Assembly (NCBI RefSeq): GCF_946479975.1
Contig: NZ_CAMLIX010000017.1
Span: forward strand, 1 to 39,761
Source: an uncultured Flavobacterium sp.
GTDB taxonomy: Bacteria > Bacteroidota > Bacteroidia > Flavobacteriales > Flavobacteriaceae
Length of the DNA: 39,761 nucleotides
Reading direction: 5' to 3'
Shown here: one piece after another, positions 1-9,906 of the stretch
Layout of the letters: each line of letters begins with the position of its first letter
Numbering within the stretch: the stretch's first letter is position 1
The notes under the pieces: generated by a model
The model's input: only the letters and a program-made list of their open reading frames with translations
Told to the model about the DNA's origin: nothing
The model's database searches: none
Position numbers and translations under genes: made by a program

Positions 1-1030
1 CAAATGTTGGTGCATTTACCAGACAGAAGTTTTGAGTTCCTGCTGTTACCAATGTCGGAGTTCCCGGATCATTAACAATTACATCAACTGTTAATCTTGT
101 ATTGCTCTCACAACCTGTTACAGCATCTGAAATTGCTGCAAAATATTGTCCAGTTGTTAAAACTGTTGTTGATGGAATTAAAGTTCCGCCAGTTAAAGCT
201 GTATACCAAACAATATTTGTCTGAGTAGTTTGAATGCTTGCAAATGTCGGTGCATTTACCAAACAGAAGTTTTGCGTTCCTGCTGTAACTAACGTTGGTG
301 TTCCTGGATCGTTAATAGTTACTGTAACCAATAAACGTTCTGAACTTTCGCATCCTGTTACAGCGTCTTTTAGAGCTGCAAAATACTGTCCATTTACTAA
401 TGCAGTTGTTGGATCTAATGCAGTACCTCCAGTAGATGAAGTGTACCAAACTACATTCGCCTCATTAGTTTGAAGATTAGCAACTGTTGAATTATTTACT
501 AAACAAAACTCTTGTGTATCATCATTAGTAGTAGGTTTTAAAGGATCTGTAATTGTTACTGTTACCAATAAACGATTAGAACTTTCACATCCAGTTAATG
601 CGTCTTTTAGAACTGCATAGTAAGGTCCATTTGCCAATGCAGTTGTTGGATCTAATGCCGTTCCTCCAGTAGATGAAGTGTACCAAAGCACATTAGTTTC
701 AATAGTTTGAAGATTGGCAACCGTTGGATTATTCACTAAACAAAAATCTTGCGTACTATCATTTGTTGTCGGCGTTGCTGGATCGCTTACTATAACAGTA
801 ACAGCTGCTCTTATAGAGCTCTCACAACCACTAGGATCTTGTATGGCTCCATAATAAATTCCGTTTACCAAAGGAGTTGTTGGATTTAATGCTGTTCCGC
901 CAATAGACGAAGTATACCAAACTACATTTGCTTCATTTACCTGAATATTTGCAACTGTTGGATTACTTACCAAACAGAACGTTTGCGTATAAGATGTAGA
1001 AGTTGGTGTTGCTGGATCATTTATAATGAT
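1..1030 (-). repeat. Tandem 78-80 codon Ig-like repeats inside the adhesin gene
   Basis: Similar DNA blocks begin near 1, 241, 481, 718 and 952, giving periods of 240, 240, 237 and 234 bases, all multiples of three. Each encodes one Ig-like unit ending in a DP-T-P linker followed by the next FCLVN strand. Conservation at DNA level is highest between the first blocks and drops toward 1000, consistent with recent expansion from the C-terminal side. The array continues past the left edge. Confidence 0.9.
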
Positions 1031-4000
1031 GCTCGCCGCTTTAAGTTCTCCACTCTTATTCTGGCAGGTAAAATCGCTTGAAACTGCTGCATAATAAGTA
1101 ATTGGACTCATTGCAGTTGTTAATCCTGCAACTGTTAACACTCCTGTAGTATTGTTAACTGTATAAGTTATACCATTTACGGTACCATTTGTAATTGGCT
1201 GTGTTTTAGCAGCATCCAAATACCAGAAATACAATGGATTTGTTAAAGTACTTGATGCCTGCAATGTTGCAACGGTATCATGACAAATAGTAACATTATT
1301 TACTGTAATATCACTTTCAAGAGAACTTGGCAGAATAGTAAAAGTTACTTGTTTTCTATCTGCTGGTGTTGTTTCACAATATTCAGCTGAACTTACACCA
1401 ACAAAATAAGTATAAGTTCCAGGAGCTAATCCTGTTAGATTTAATGTAGAAGTAGTTGCACCAGTTACTAACTGACTTGTAGTTCCATCAAAGCTATACC
1501 AAGAATATACAACAGGACTTGTCAATACTGGTGTACCGCTCAATACTGCATTTAATGTTACTTGACCATTTTCTGCACAAATTATAGAATTGTTTCCTCC
1601 ATTAATAGTTACGTTTGCTATTGCAGCAGCAGGAGTTGTTGCTCTAACTAAAACTGTTACTTCTCCTCTTTCTAACGCAGGACATCCGTAACGAATTGGC
1701 TGAATGTAATATTTATAAGTACCCGCAGCAATTGTTGCTGGTAATGTAAATGTTTGACCGCTGGCTACTAGATTTCCTCCTGTTGGAGAATCGTACCAAG
1801 CATAATCCGCACAAGATTTTGGAGGAACTGTTAGTGTGATAGCAGCTCCAGGACAAACAGTTACTTTATTATCTGTATCCGAATCAACAACTTTTGTATT
1901 TGTCACACGATCTATAGTGTGAACTCTAAGTTGGTCTAAAACACTGGCAACACCACCAAAAGTTATTACAACTTTGTCATAAGGCTGTGTTTGAGGAGCT
2001 ACTATAGTCATTGCCATTGTGTCTCCTGAAAGCAATTTTAAAGATAATAAATTGCTAGTGTTTTGTATTGGAGCACCAACAGCGATATTACCAGAATATA
2101 ACTGAATAGTGAATCCTGTCAGCAAATTAAGATTTAAAAGTGTTCCTGGTTTTGAAATCGTAATTCGTAAGCTGTCTCCAACCATAGATGGTGTTCTAAA
2201 TGTTGCAGTAAGTTCTGCAGCAGCAAGTACTCCTGCTCCGCTAAACATTGTTGCATAAGTAGCAACATCACTGTCAGCCACATTAAACGGATTTGAAACT
2301 CCTACGGTAGCCGTTAATGCTCCCACTCCTAAATCTCGTACTCCAGAGAAAACATCTTCGATATCTCCTTTTCCACAAGCAATTTGAGTTACTTGTCGTT
2401 TATAGTAAGCATCATAAACATTAATATTTTGCGCTACACTTAAAATTGATCCTAATTGCACTCGGATACCATCATAATCTTGAAGTCCAGAAGTATTAGA
2501 AGGAACAAATGTATATTCAAATGAATTCTGACCTGGCAATAAGTTTAATAATGAGCCAGAAACAGATTGTAATGTTCCAATATCGATTGGATTATTAGAA
2601 CCGTCGCGTTTAGTTCCAATCACAGAAACATTTTGTCCCACTGCAATTAAACTGTTTTCTAAACCAAGTTTAACTGTTACAGGAGTTCCTTTAGGGATAG
2701 TTGTAGGCCATTGTAAATTTTGCCATGTTGTTCCAATACCCAAAAGCCCTAAACCAGCACTTATAGTTGAATTTGTACTTGGATCGCCATCTGCACCCAA
2801 AGCTCCATTAATAACTGTGCCTGTAACAATATTTCCTGATAATTGAGAATTAGCATAAACTCTTTCTACTAAAGAATCACAAGTTGCTGGATCTATAACA
2901 CTTATAGTCACTGTCTGACTTGTTGTACAAGTATTATTGGCATTAGTTGCAACTACAGTATAGGTAAAAATACCCACAGTATTTAAAGGACCTACCGTAT
3001 TTGAAGACACTAAATTTCCTTGAGGATCATACCAAACTATTGTACCGTTTGATACTGCATTTAATGTCACCGATGATCCTTTTGTAACTGCAATTGAGCT
3101 AGTTACTCCCGTCAATGTTGGTGCCTGATTGATAGTAACCGCAACTTGCTGTCTAGCAGAAGGGCAAGCAACACCTGTTGTTTGTGCCTGAATAAAATAG
3201 TTACCGCTTATTAAAATATTTGAAGCAGCTTGTTCTGTAATCGGATTATTCGAACTATCGTAAAAAGTATAAATAGTACCTCCCGTTCCATCAAAATTAG
3301 TGATTGCATCTTTTAAACTTGCTTTTCCGCAGGCTGCTAAATTTCCATTTACTGTTAACGGTGTTCCTGCAGGATAATTTACGATCACCTCTTTAAGATT
3401 TCCATCTGCATTTTCACAAGTTCCTCCGTTAAGTACAGAAATATAATATGTTTTAGTCGCTGTAAGACCACTAATAGTTAACGCTCCAGTTGTACTATTT
3501 TTAGAGTAAGTTACTCCATCGATAACTCCTGTTGTAATTTCCTGCGTTTTACTTTGACTTGTATAATATTTAAAAGTCGCTCCTGCTAAAGCAGATGTTG
3601 GAGTTAATACAATTCCACCCGCACAAGTTGCAGTTAGTGGACTTGTAATTGCTATATCTGCAGCAGTTGGAATCGGCAAGACTGTGATTGTTACCGGCTG
3701 ACGAACGCTATTTGTACATCCCGCTCTTGTTGCTTCTAAGTAATAAGTTGTTGTGCCACTTAAACTCGGAGTTGGAGTAACACTAGCTACCACATTTCCA
3801 TTTACAGGAGCATCATACCAAGTATAAACTTCTCCACCTGTCGCAACAGAAGTCGTTAAATTTGCAGTTCCTCCAACACAAATTGGGGTTGCTGCTCCAC
3901 TTACAATAGCATCAGGAAATCTATAAGATGCTTCATAAATATCAAGAGTAGTTAATAATGTTGCACCTGCACCACCAATACGAATTTCAAGTTTATCGAA

Positions 4001-6961
4001 TGGTGCTGTGGCTTTAAATGTGGCTTTAAATGTATTGCCCGATAACAATTGCAAACTTAATAAGTTATCAGTAAGGAAAATTCGGTCATTATTAAAGGTT
4101 GATCCTAAATAAGTCGCTAAGCTTATTCCGCCTCCTAATAAAGAAACGTCTGCTAATCCTCCTGGTAATGCTAAATCAACTTCTATGATATCACCAGTTT
4201 TACCGGGAGTAGGAAAATTCAATTGTTGTTGAATATACGCACCTGCCGCCGCTACAGGAGTAAATAAAGTTGCAAATGAATTGATATTTCCATCAACAGA
4301 ATTACCAGCATTTGAAGAATTACATCCCACACAAAGTGCCAGCGGCGAAGTTGTGTCTACAGTTACCAATTGAGTATTTGGTTTAAGGCAGCTGCTAACT
4401 GTATTTGTTACAATAACATTAATCACAGCTCTCGAACTACTCGTACAGTCTGTCTGCGTATTTCTTGCTTCAACATAATATGTTTGATTTGCAGTTAAAG
4501 CAGGATTAGGAGTATAAATACTGGAATTCGATTGCAATAAATTTCCTCCCGTTGGAGCGTCATACCAATTGTATGCTACTCCAGAATCAGCAGTAACTGC
4601 TAATGTTACGTTTTGACCAGACTGAATAACAACATTCGAAGATACTGGAACTGGAACTGAAGGTCTTGGATTTACATTAACCGTAATAGCAGTACGACTA
4701 CTTAAACAACTTCCTATAGAAGCTTCAATATAATAGGTAGTTGACGCCGATAAAAATGGAGTTACAAAAGATGTCCCTGTCGTTAATAAAGTTCCTCCGC
4801 TTGACGCATCATACCATCTGTACGTTGTACCAGCGATAGGAGACTGAACTGTTATTGTCGAAAACTCGCCCGCACATAAATTTAAAGGACTTGCATCTAC
4901 AACAGGAGCAATAGGATTACTAACCGTCACCAAAAATGGAGTTCTTTCACTATAAACACAACCATTTCTCGTAAGTTGAAGATAGTAAGTAGTATCGGCT
5001 GTTAAAGCTGGAGTTGTATAAGATGCAGTACTAACTAATAAAGTTCCGCCAGTCGATGCACTATACCAGTTAACAGTTTCTCCAACAGCTAAATTAGCTA
5101 GTAAAGTTGTATTTTGTCCACCACAAATTGCTGCATTTCCAGAAACTACCGGAGCTTTAAATCTATAAGTAGCCTGATAAATATCTAAATTAGTTAAAGC
5201 CGCTAATACGCCGCCTAGTCTAATCTCGACACGATCAAAATTGGCCCCTGCAACTATACTAGCTTTAAATCGATTTCCAGAAAGCAATTGAAGTGTAACT
5301 ATAGCATTATTTGCTATAGCAACTCTATCATTGTTATAAGTAGATCCGTTATAGGTTGCTAAAGTAACAGCTCCTAATAACGAAAGATCTGCAATTCCTC
5401 CTGGCAAAGCCAATTCTACATCAACAATATCACCCGTTTTTCCTGGATTATTAAATTGTAAAGTCTGTTGAATATATCCATTTAATAAACCTGCTGGAAG
5501 CGTTAATCTTGCCGCTGTAGCACCATCTCCATCAACAGAAAAATTTGGTGTTGTTGAAAAACATAGTAAACATAATCCATTTTGATTTGTCTGCTGACTA
5601 TTCGCTTCAAGACAAGTACCCAACGGATTTGCTTGAACTGTAACAGTTATAGGAACTCTAGTAGCACTTACACATCCAGCAGTACTATTACGAGATTCTA
5701 CATAATACGTTTTTGATGCCGTTAGAATTGGAGTTGTAAAAGTATCCGAATCTCCTAACAATTTCACTCCGCCTGTTGGTACATCATACCAGTCTAAAAC
5801 AACTCCAGCTTCAGATGTTGAAGCATTTAACGTCGCATTTTGACCCGACAATATTGTGACACTTTGTGTTAAAACTGTCGCTAGTGCTGGAGCTGGAGTT
5901 GAAGTAACTGTAACTTGAGTACGTACAGATCTACAAGAACCTATTAATGCTTCTACATAAAAATTAGAAACACCTGTTGGAACTGTTGGCGTAAACGTAT
6001 TTCCAGTTGCCAACGATGTACCGCCTACAGCCGTATTATACCATAGATAACTTGTTCCAGGAACTGGATTAATAACAGATAAAGTCGTTGCCTGAGTTGC
6101 TCCTGCAGAACAAATTGAAGTTCCCGTAGTACTTACTGCGGGTATTACTGGAGTAATTACATTTATTGTAACAGGTAAACGCTCATTACTTTCACATCCT
6201 ACTTCTCTAGAAGTACTGACATAATAAGTAGTCGAAGCCGTTAAAGCTGGTGTAGTATAAGTCCCTGAAGTTGAAAGAGGAGCTATTGCAGTTGGTGAAT
6301 CATACCAAGCTACTGTAGTTCCTGCTGCAGCTGTCGCCGTAAGAGATACTGACTGCCCAGAACACACAGATTGTGTTTCTCCATTTGTAATCGTTGGCTT
6401 TGCAAATTGAAGACGTGCTTCATACACTCTTAAATTTGATAACACACTAACAAGTCCTCCAACCTGAATCCTAACTTGATCAGCATCGGCGGTTAGTGTA
6501 TATCGAATAACACCCATAGTATTTCCAGCTAATAACTGAAGATTGAGAAGCGGACTATTTAATGCTAATGCAGTTCCAGTTGTACCCGCTACAGAATTTC
6601 TGGGCTGAATGCTGGCATTAGATAATAAACCAACGTCGAGTAATGGCGAATTGGAACCATAGTAAATAACTATTTGGTCCCCAGCTTTTGCCATTTGGCC
6701 AAAGGTTAGCGTTTCCTGTGCATAACAAAGCACTCCCAGTGCATTTGTTATTGTAGAATACGTGCTTAAATTACCATCATAAGCCAAGCTCGGATTAGTA
6801 ATTTCTGTAGCACCAAGACAAGCTCCCCCTGTGCCGGGAGTGTGTGAAATTGGTCTACAAAAGGTCTGCGCTATGTTTTTATTACAAAAAAGCAATAAAA
6901 ACACCAAACCTAATAATCTCTTCTTTAAGATGAGATTGTGAAAAGTAAATTTTTTTTTCAT
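1..6961 (-). CDS. Giant secreted Ig-repeat adhesin-like protein (3' end beyond window)
   Basis: The reading frame is open from ATG at 6961 to the left edge, so at least 2,320 residues are present and the C-terminus is missing. Residues 1-32 form a signal peptide ending in NIAQ. A roughly 140-residue domain follows and recurs about five times (near 6400-6865, 5160-5620, 3910-4385, 2330-2890 and 1890-2330). Its signatures are an S/DGN-type start, a LxLLSGNT core and a closing LDIYxAxYRF-like strand. Between the copies sit Ig-like domains with WYDxPTGG and TTYYVEA strands and paired Cys, resembling the Ig domain family associated with CHU_C C-termini. Near the left end come near-identical 78-80 residue repeats (WYTSSTGGTAL, GCESS, FCLVN). 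Such proteins are normally type IX secretion cargo used for adhesion or gliding. The sorting domain would lie beyond the window, so export by that route is inferred. Confidence 0.9.
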   Translation of the reverse strand, partial: MKKKFTFHNLILKKRLLGLVFLLLFCNKNIAQTFCRPISHTPGTGGACLGATEITNPSLAYDGNLSTYSTITNALGVLCYAQETLTFGQMAKAGDQIVIYYGSNSPLLDVGLLSNASIQPRNSVAGTTGTALALNSPLLNLQLLAGNTMGVIRYTLTADADQVRIQVGGLVSVLSNLRVYEARLQFAKPTITNGETQSVCSGQSVSLTATAAAGTTVAWYDSPTAIAPLSTSGTYTTPALTASTTYYVSTSREVGCESNERLPVTINVITPVIPAVSTTGTSICSAGATQATTLSVINPVPGTSYLWYNTAVGGTSLATGNTFTPTVPTGVSNFYVEALIGSCRSVRTQVTVTSTPAPALATVLTQSVTILSGQNATLNASTSEAGVVLDWYDVPTGGVKLLGDSDTFTTPILTASKTYYVESRNSTAGCVSATRVPITVTVQANPLGTCLEANSQQTNQNGLCLLCFSTTPNFSVDGDGATAARLTLPAGLLNGYIQQTLQFNNPGKTGDIVDVELALPGGIADLSLLGAVTLATYNGSTYNNDRVAIANNAIVTLQLLSGNRFKASIVAGANFDRVEIRLGGVLAALTNLDIYQATYRFKAPVVSGNAAICGGQNTTLLANLAVGETVNWYSASTGGTLLVSTASYTTPALTADTTYYLQLTRNGCVYSERTPFLVTVSNPIAPVVDASPLNLCAGEFSTITVQSPIAGTTYRWYDASSGGTLLTTGTSFVTPFLSASTTYYIEASIGSCLSSRTAITVNVNPRPSVPVPVSSNVVIQSGQNVTLAVTADSGVAYNWYDAPTGGNLLQSNSSIYTPNPALTANQTYYVEARNTQTDCTSSSRAVINVIVTNTVSSCLKPNTQLVTVDTTSPLALCVGCNSSNAGNSVDGNINSFATLFTPVAAAGAYIQQQLNFPTPGKTGDIIEVDLALPGGLADVSLLGGGISLATYLGSTFNNDRIFLTDNLLSLQLLSGNTFKATFKATAPFDKLEIRIGGAGATLLTTLDIYEASYRFPDAIVSGAATPICVGGTANLTTSVATGGEVYTWYDAPVNGNVVASVTPTPSLSGTTTYYLEATRAGCTNSVRQPVTITVLPIPTAADIAITSPLTATCAGGIVLTPTSALAGATFKYYTSQSKTQEITTGVIDGVTYSKNSTTGALTISGLTATKTYYISVLNGGTCENADGNLKEVIVNYPAGTPLTVNGNLAACGKASLKDAITNFDGTGGTIYTFYDSSNNPITEQAASNILISGNYFIQAQTTGVACPSARQQVAVTINQAPTLTGVTSSIAVTKGSSVTLNAVSNGTIVWYDPQGNLVSSNTVGPLNTVGIFTYTVVATNANNTCTTSQTVTISVIDPATCDSLVERVYANSQLSGNIVTGTVINGALGADGDPSTNSTISAGLGLLGIGTTWQNLQWPTTIPKGTPVTVKLGLENSLIAVGQNVSVIGTKRDGSNNPIDIGTLQSVSGSLLNLLPGQNSFEYTFVPSNTSGLQDYDGIRVQLGSILSVAQNINVYDAYYKRQVTQIACGKGDIEDVFSGVRDLGVGALTATVGVSNPFNVADSDVATYATMFSGAGVLAAAELTATFRTPSMVGDSLRITISKPGTLLNLNLLTGFTIQLYSGNIAVGAPIQNTSNLLSLKLLSGDTMAMTIVAPQTQPYDKVVITFGGVASVLDQLRVHTIDRVTNTKVVDSDTDNKVTVCPGAAITLTVPPKSCADYAWYDSPTGGNLVASGQTFTLPATIAAGTYKYYIQPIRYGCPALERGEVTVLVRATTPAAAIANVTINGGNNSIICAENGQVTLNAVLSGTPVLTSPVVYSWYSFDGTTSQLVTGATTSTLNLTGLAPGTYTYFVGVSSAEYCETTPADRKQVTFTILPSSLESDITVNNVTICHDTVATLQASSTLTNPLYFWYLDAAKTQPITNGTVNGITYTVNNTTGVLTVAGLTTAMSPITYYAAVSSDFTCQNKSGELKAASIIINDPATPTSTSYTQTFCLVSNPTVANIQVNEANVVWYTSSIGGTALNPTTPLVNGIYYGAIQDPSGCESSIRAAVTVIVSDPATPTTNDSTQDFCLVNNPTVANLQTIETNVLWYTSSTGGTALDPTTALANGPYYAVLKDALTGCESSNRLLVTVTITDPLKPTTNDDTQEFCLVNNSTVANLQTNEANVVWYTSSTGGTALDPTTALVNGQYFAALKDAVTGCESSERLLVTVTINDPGTPTLVTAGTQNFCLVNAPTFASIQTTQTNIVWYTALTGGTLIPSTTVLTTGQYFAAISDAVTGCESNTRLTVDVIVNDPGTPTLVTAGTQNFCLVNAPTF

Positions 6962-7393
6962 AATTTGGAAGATTAGAAAATGGACAATAAAACACCTCTC
7001 GCGGTAAGTGCAAGCACCTACGCAATTAAACAATCAATTAAAAATCAAATAGTTAAAACAAAACCTTAAGACCTATGAAATAAGTCTTGCAATTAAGTTT
7101 CCGTTAAAAAAAATTATGTTGAATTTGGTATACCGAAATATACCTGAGAATAAATTCTATCAACTACAGATAAAAAATATTCCGTCTTTTTTGAGAAATA
7201 ATGATTGTATCATTTTTCTCCGAGGAGTGATTTGCTGCAGGTCTAATTTTCACAATGAAAATTTTTGTTGACGTAGAATTGGGGGTAATTCTCTCTATAT
7301 ATAATTTGGGTCAATAACTTTTAAAAAAGTTGATTACTCTTTCTGAAAAGTACTCGAGAATAATTCTCAAGATTTGAACTCATTTATAACAGC

Positions 7394-7597
7394 CTAAGCA
7401 GTTTTGCTTTTTTTATAAAACAACCAAGAGGCATTTGCAAAAAGCAGCAACTTTAAATGTAAAAATAGCGATGGAAAATTGAAGTTGTTATTAAATTCAT
7501 CTTTAAGATGAAGTAAGCTTATCTTGACAAAAAATAAACCTAAAACAAAATAAACAACTAATGTAAAATTGGTGTAGAAAGTAATTGTCAATTCCAT
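7394..7597 (-). CDS. Doubtful small membrane protein ORF
   Basis: This 67-codon ORF starts with ATG and has one strongly hydrophobic stretch near residues 11-32 and a second hydrophobic patch before a basic tail (KKSKTA). A TACTTTTT sequence upstream is one base off the flavobacterial -7 box. The region is so AT-rich that hydrophobic ORFs of this length can arise by chance, and I do not recognise the protein. Listed only because nothing else explains this stretch. Confidence 0.2.
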   Translation of the reverse strand: MELTITFYTNFTLVVYFVLGLFFVKISLLHLKDEFNNNFNFPSLFLHLKLLLFANASWLFYKKSKTA

Positions 7598-7971
7598 ACG
7601 CTACATTTATTAAAATTATAATTTGTTTTGAAAAAGTACAAAGCAAAACTTTGTTTAACTTTCATATCCTAAAATTAGAAAAAACCAAAACATAAAACAA
7701 GGTTAAAATTCTTATAATTTATCCTTAAAAAGGAATAAGGCATTTTACGAAGGTCTGAAAACATCAGAAAAACCTACAGTTTTAACATAATTATGTCACG
7801 AAAAAATTATAATATAAAAGTTAAACAAAAAATGTTAAATGATTAAAAATTAAGTATAAACTTACAATATTGTAAATTTTATCGACAAAACTATCCGTAA
7901 TATAGACCAAATACATCAAAAATTGAGGTGCCTTAGCTGCATTTTGCAAAAGATTAAAAAATTCAGAAAAA

Positions 7972-7989
7972 ACACGTAGAAATACGTGC
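7972..7989 (-). terminator. Possible second terminator downstream of the DUF6495-like gene
   Basis: A 7-bp stem (7972-7978 pairing with 7983-7989, one G-T pair on the minus transcript) with a 4-nt loop is followed on the minus strand by six T. It is weaker than the hairpin at 8032-8070 and may back it up, or it may end an unseen small transcript. Confidence 0.35.
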
Positions 7990-8031
7990 TTAAAAATTGA
8001 AATAATTTAAACAAAAGTTAAAAAGACAAAA

Positions 8032-8070
8032 AAAAAGACAAACAATTAGCAATCAATCGTTTGTCTTTTT
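8032..8070 (-). terminator. Intrinsic terminator after the DUF6495-like gene
   Basis: Arms 8032-8043 and 8059-8070 are perfect 12-bp inverted repeats (GACAAAC core) around a 15-nt loop. Read on the minus strand the second arm runs into a long T tract. It lies 19 nt past the stop codon of the 8089-8562 gene. Confidence 0.8.
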
Positions 8071-8088
8071 CCAGATCTTTTTACATTA

Positions 8089-8562
8089 CTACGACTCAAT
8101 AATCGTATTAATTTGATTAAATAGCTGACCATCGCTTAAAAAAGCACCTTGTTTGATCAATTCAAATATCGAAATATTTCGCTCTTCTGTAAATACTTTT
8201 TTACCCACTTTCATTTCAATATTTTCTGTAAACATATTATCACTTAACCATTGAAGCCCTTCTTTGCTTAAAAAATCAGTTTCAGCTGAAAGCGATTTTA
8301 AAACGATTGACTGAATGTATGTGTCAAAACAATGAAACAAAAAGATATGACTTTTAGAAAAATGCTCCAAATATTCCGCTCTAGACAGTACTCCTTCCCA
8401 TATTAAGTCTGAAAACACATCCAGTTCCTGTTCTGCAACTTCTGGCTTATTCGTTTTTAGCTCTTCCCATTCTTTTCTATCAATAGTTTGTGTTGCTAAA
8501 AAGCTTGCAAATTCAGCGTGTAATTCATCAAACTGTTCTTTTGTTAGTCTTGCGTATTTCAT
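8089..8562 (-). CDS. Conserved flavobacterial protein, DUF6495-like
   Basis: This is a 157-residue soluble protein with no signal peptide or membrane segment. It is acidic and mostly helical by composition, opening with KYARLTKEQFDELHAEF and containing PEVAEQELDVFSDLIWEGVL. From memory this matches the conserved Bacteroidetes family labelled DUF6495, whose function is unknown to me. It lies downstream of rplI with a terminator on each side, so it is probably its own transcription unit. The spacer before it (8563-8692) has no obvious canonical promoter. Confidence 0.85.
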   Translation of the reverse strand: MKYARLTKEQFDELHAEFASFLATQTIDRKEWEELKTNKPEVAEQELDVFSDLIWEGVLSRAEYLEHFSKSHIFLFHCFDTYIQSIVLKSLSAETDFLSKEGLQWLSDNMFTENIEMKVGKKVFTEERNISIFELIKQGAFLSDGQLFNQINTIIES

Positions 8563-8647
8563 TTTATTTTTAGCTTTAAATCTAAGCTATTAGCTGTAAG
8601 CACACAAACCTACATAGTTTAGATCATTATTAAATTCATTAAACAAA

Positions 8648-8673
8648 AAAATCCCGATTTTCATCGGGATTTT
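8648..8673 (-). terminator. Intrinsic terminator of the rpsF-rpsR-rplI operon
   Basis: Perfect 11-bp arms (8648-8658 and 8663-8673, core ATCCCGAT) enclose a 4-nt loop. On the minus strand the stem is followed by T residues. It sits 20 nt past the rplI stop codon. Confidence 0.9.
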
Positions 8674-8692
8674 CATATAGTATTTGAAACTA

Positions 8693-9133
8693 TTACTTTT
8701 CAGCAACGATTTCGTATGGTAATTCAACGATTACATCTCTGTGTAAACGGATGCTTGCGTTATATTTTCCAGTACGTTTAACAATACCGCTTGTGATGAA
8801 TTTTCTATCGATAGCATTTCCAGATTTCTCTAAAGCTTCAGCGATATCAATATTAGTGATAGAACCAAAAAGTTTCTCTCCACCAGCTTTTGCAGTAAGT
8901 TTAATTTCAAGAGCTTTTAAAGTTTCAGCTAATGCTTTTGCATCAGCAACAACTTTAGCTTCTTTATGTGCTCTTTGTTTTAGATTTTCAGCTAAAACTT
9001 TTTTAGCAGAAGGAGTTGCTAAAGCAGCAAAACCTTGAGGAATTAAAAAGTTACGACCGTAACCAGGTTTTACAGATACTACATCATCTTTAAATCCTAA
9101 GTTTTGTACGTCTTGTTTTAAAATAAGTTCCAT
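8693..9133 (-). CDS. rplI: 50S ribosomal protein L9
   Basis: This 146-residue protein matches L9, which binds 23S rRNA domain V and spans two domains joined by a long helix. The N-terminal domain signature is clear: MELILKQDVQNLGFK, then VSVKPGYGRNFLIPQGFA near residues 20-37. The connecting helix is rich in Lys and Ala, and the C-terminal domain (about 80-146) contains KLFGSITNIDIAEAL. Length is normal for the family. It is the last gene of the rpsF-rpsR-rplI operon, 68 nt after rpsR, and is followed by a strong terminator. Confidence 0.98.
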   Translation of the reverse strand: MELILKQDVQNLGFKDDVVSVKPGYGRNFLIPQGFAALATPSAKKVLAENLKQRAHKEAKVVADAKALAETLKALEIKLTAKAGGEKLFGSITNIDIAEALEKSGNAIDRKFITSGIVKRTGKYNASIRLHRDVIVELPYEIVAEK

Positions 9134-9201
9134 GTTGTTGTCCTTATATTATTAGAAGTTAGGTTCTGCTTTATACAGAAACCAGCGACTAGAGTTTTTA
9201 A

Positions 9202-9498
9202 TTATTTTAATAAATCGGCCACGTATGGCATTAAAGCTAAGTGACGAGCTCTTTTTACAGCTACAGAAACTTTTCTTTGGTATTTTAATGAAGTTCCAGT
9301 TAAACGACGAGGAAGAATTTTTCCTTGCTCATTTACGAATTTCAATAAGAAATCAGCATCTTTGTAATCGATGTATTTGATTCCAGATTTTTTGAAACGG
9401 CAATACTTTTTAGTTTTGTTAGTTTCAATGTTTAAAGGCGTTAAATATCTGATATCTCCGTCTTTTTTTCCTTTTGCAGATTGCTCAATTGTAGACAT
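9202..9498 (-). CDS. rpsR: 30S ribosomal protein S18
   Basis: This 98-residue basic protein is S18, the partner of S6 in the small subunit platform. The S18 core is visible as [15 protein letters not shown], then [20 protein letters not shown], then [14 protein letters not shown]. The N-terminal extension of about 30 residues is usual in Bacteroidetes. It lies 5 nt after the rpsF stop codon, so the two are translated from one mRNA, matching their assembly as an S6-S18 heterodimer. Confidence 0.98.
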
Positions 9499-9503
9499 AA
9501 TAA

Positions 9504-9845
9504 TTACGCTTTAGTAGATTTTAATTTAGCTCTTCTTCTTTCCGCCCATGAAATAGCATGTTTATCTAAACTTACAGTTAAGAAACGCATAACTCTTTCG
9601 TCACGTCTGAATTCAGTTTCAAAAGCAATCAGAACTTCTCCAGATACTTTGAATTCGAATAAATGGTAAAAACCACTTTTCTTGTTTTGGATTTCGTAAG
9701 CCATTTTTTTAAGACCCCAATCCTCTTTCGATACCATTTCAGCTCCTCTACTAGTAAGAAATTCTTCAAATTTCGTTACTGTTTCCTTCACCTGAACCTC
9801 AGATAAAACGGGATTTAAAATGAAAACAGTTTCATAATGATTCAT
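9504..9845 (-). CDS. rpsF: 30S ribosomal protein S6
   Basis: This 113-residue protein is S6. It begins [19 protein letters not shown] and carries the [21 protein letters not shown] strand region and the late [14 protein letters not shown] motif, all typical of the family. It is the first gene of a three-gene ribosomal operon. A canonical flavobacterial promoter lies just upstream (9877-9906), leaving a leader of only about 25 nt. No priB or ssb is inserted in the operon, unlike the arrangement in Escherichia coli. Confidence 0.98.
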   Translation of the reverse strand: MNHYETVFILNPVLSEVQVKETVTKFEEFLTSRGAEMVSKEDWGLKKMAYEIQNKKSGFYHLFEFKVSGEVLIAFETEFRRDERVMRFLTVSLDKHAISWAERRRAKLKSTKA

Positions 9846-9876
9846 AAATACAATATTTATTTGTTAAAATTGGGTG

Positions 9877-9906
9877 CAAAAGTAATCATTATATTTAAAC
9901 TTGCAA
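9877..9906 (-). promoter_or_regulatory. Canonical Bacteroidetes promoter of the rpsF operon
   Basis: On the minus strand TTG (9904-9906) is followed after exactly 19 nt by TACTTTTG (9884-9877), a perfect match to the TTG-N19-TAnnTTTG consensus. Transcription should start near 9870, about 25 nt before the rpsF start codon. Confidence 0.85.

Larger units (their letters stand above)
6962..8088. other. AT-rich intergenic region upstream of the adhesin
   Basis: This 1.1 kb stretch lies between the adhesin start and the end of the next minus-strand gene. It is very AT-rich. I see no tRNA, no inserted element and no convincing TAnnTTTG promoter for the adhesin. It contains one doubtful 67-codon ORF (7394-7597, minus) and two hairpins near 7972-7989 and 8032-8070. 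The adhesin's transcription start and long leader probably lie here, but I cannot place them. Confidence 0.5.

Noticed and set aside
234..473. 79-codon plus-strand ORF in the adhesin region
   Set aside because: It lies antisense within the tandem repeats of the minus-strand adhesin and mirrors the repeated sequence.
1..1030. Regular repeats considered as a CRISPR array
   Set aside because: The period of about 240 bases, multiples of three, and continuous coding frame show protein repeats, not short direct repeats with spacers.
8751..9038. 95-codon plus-strand ORF
   Set aside because: Antisense shadow of rplI.
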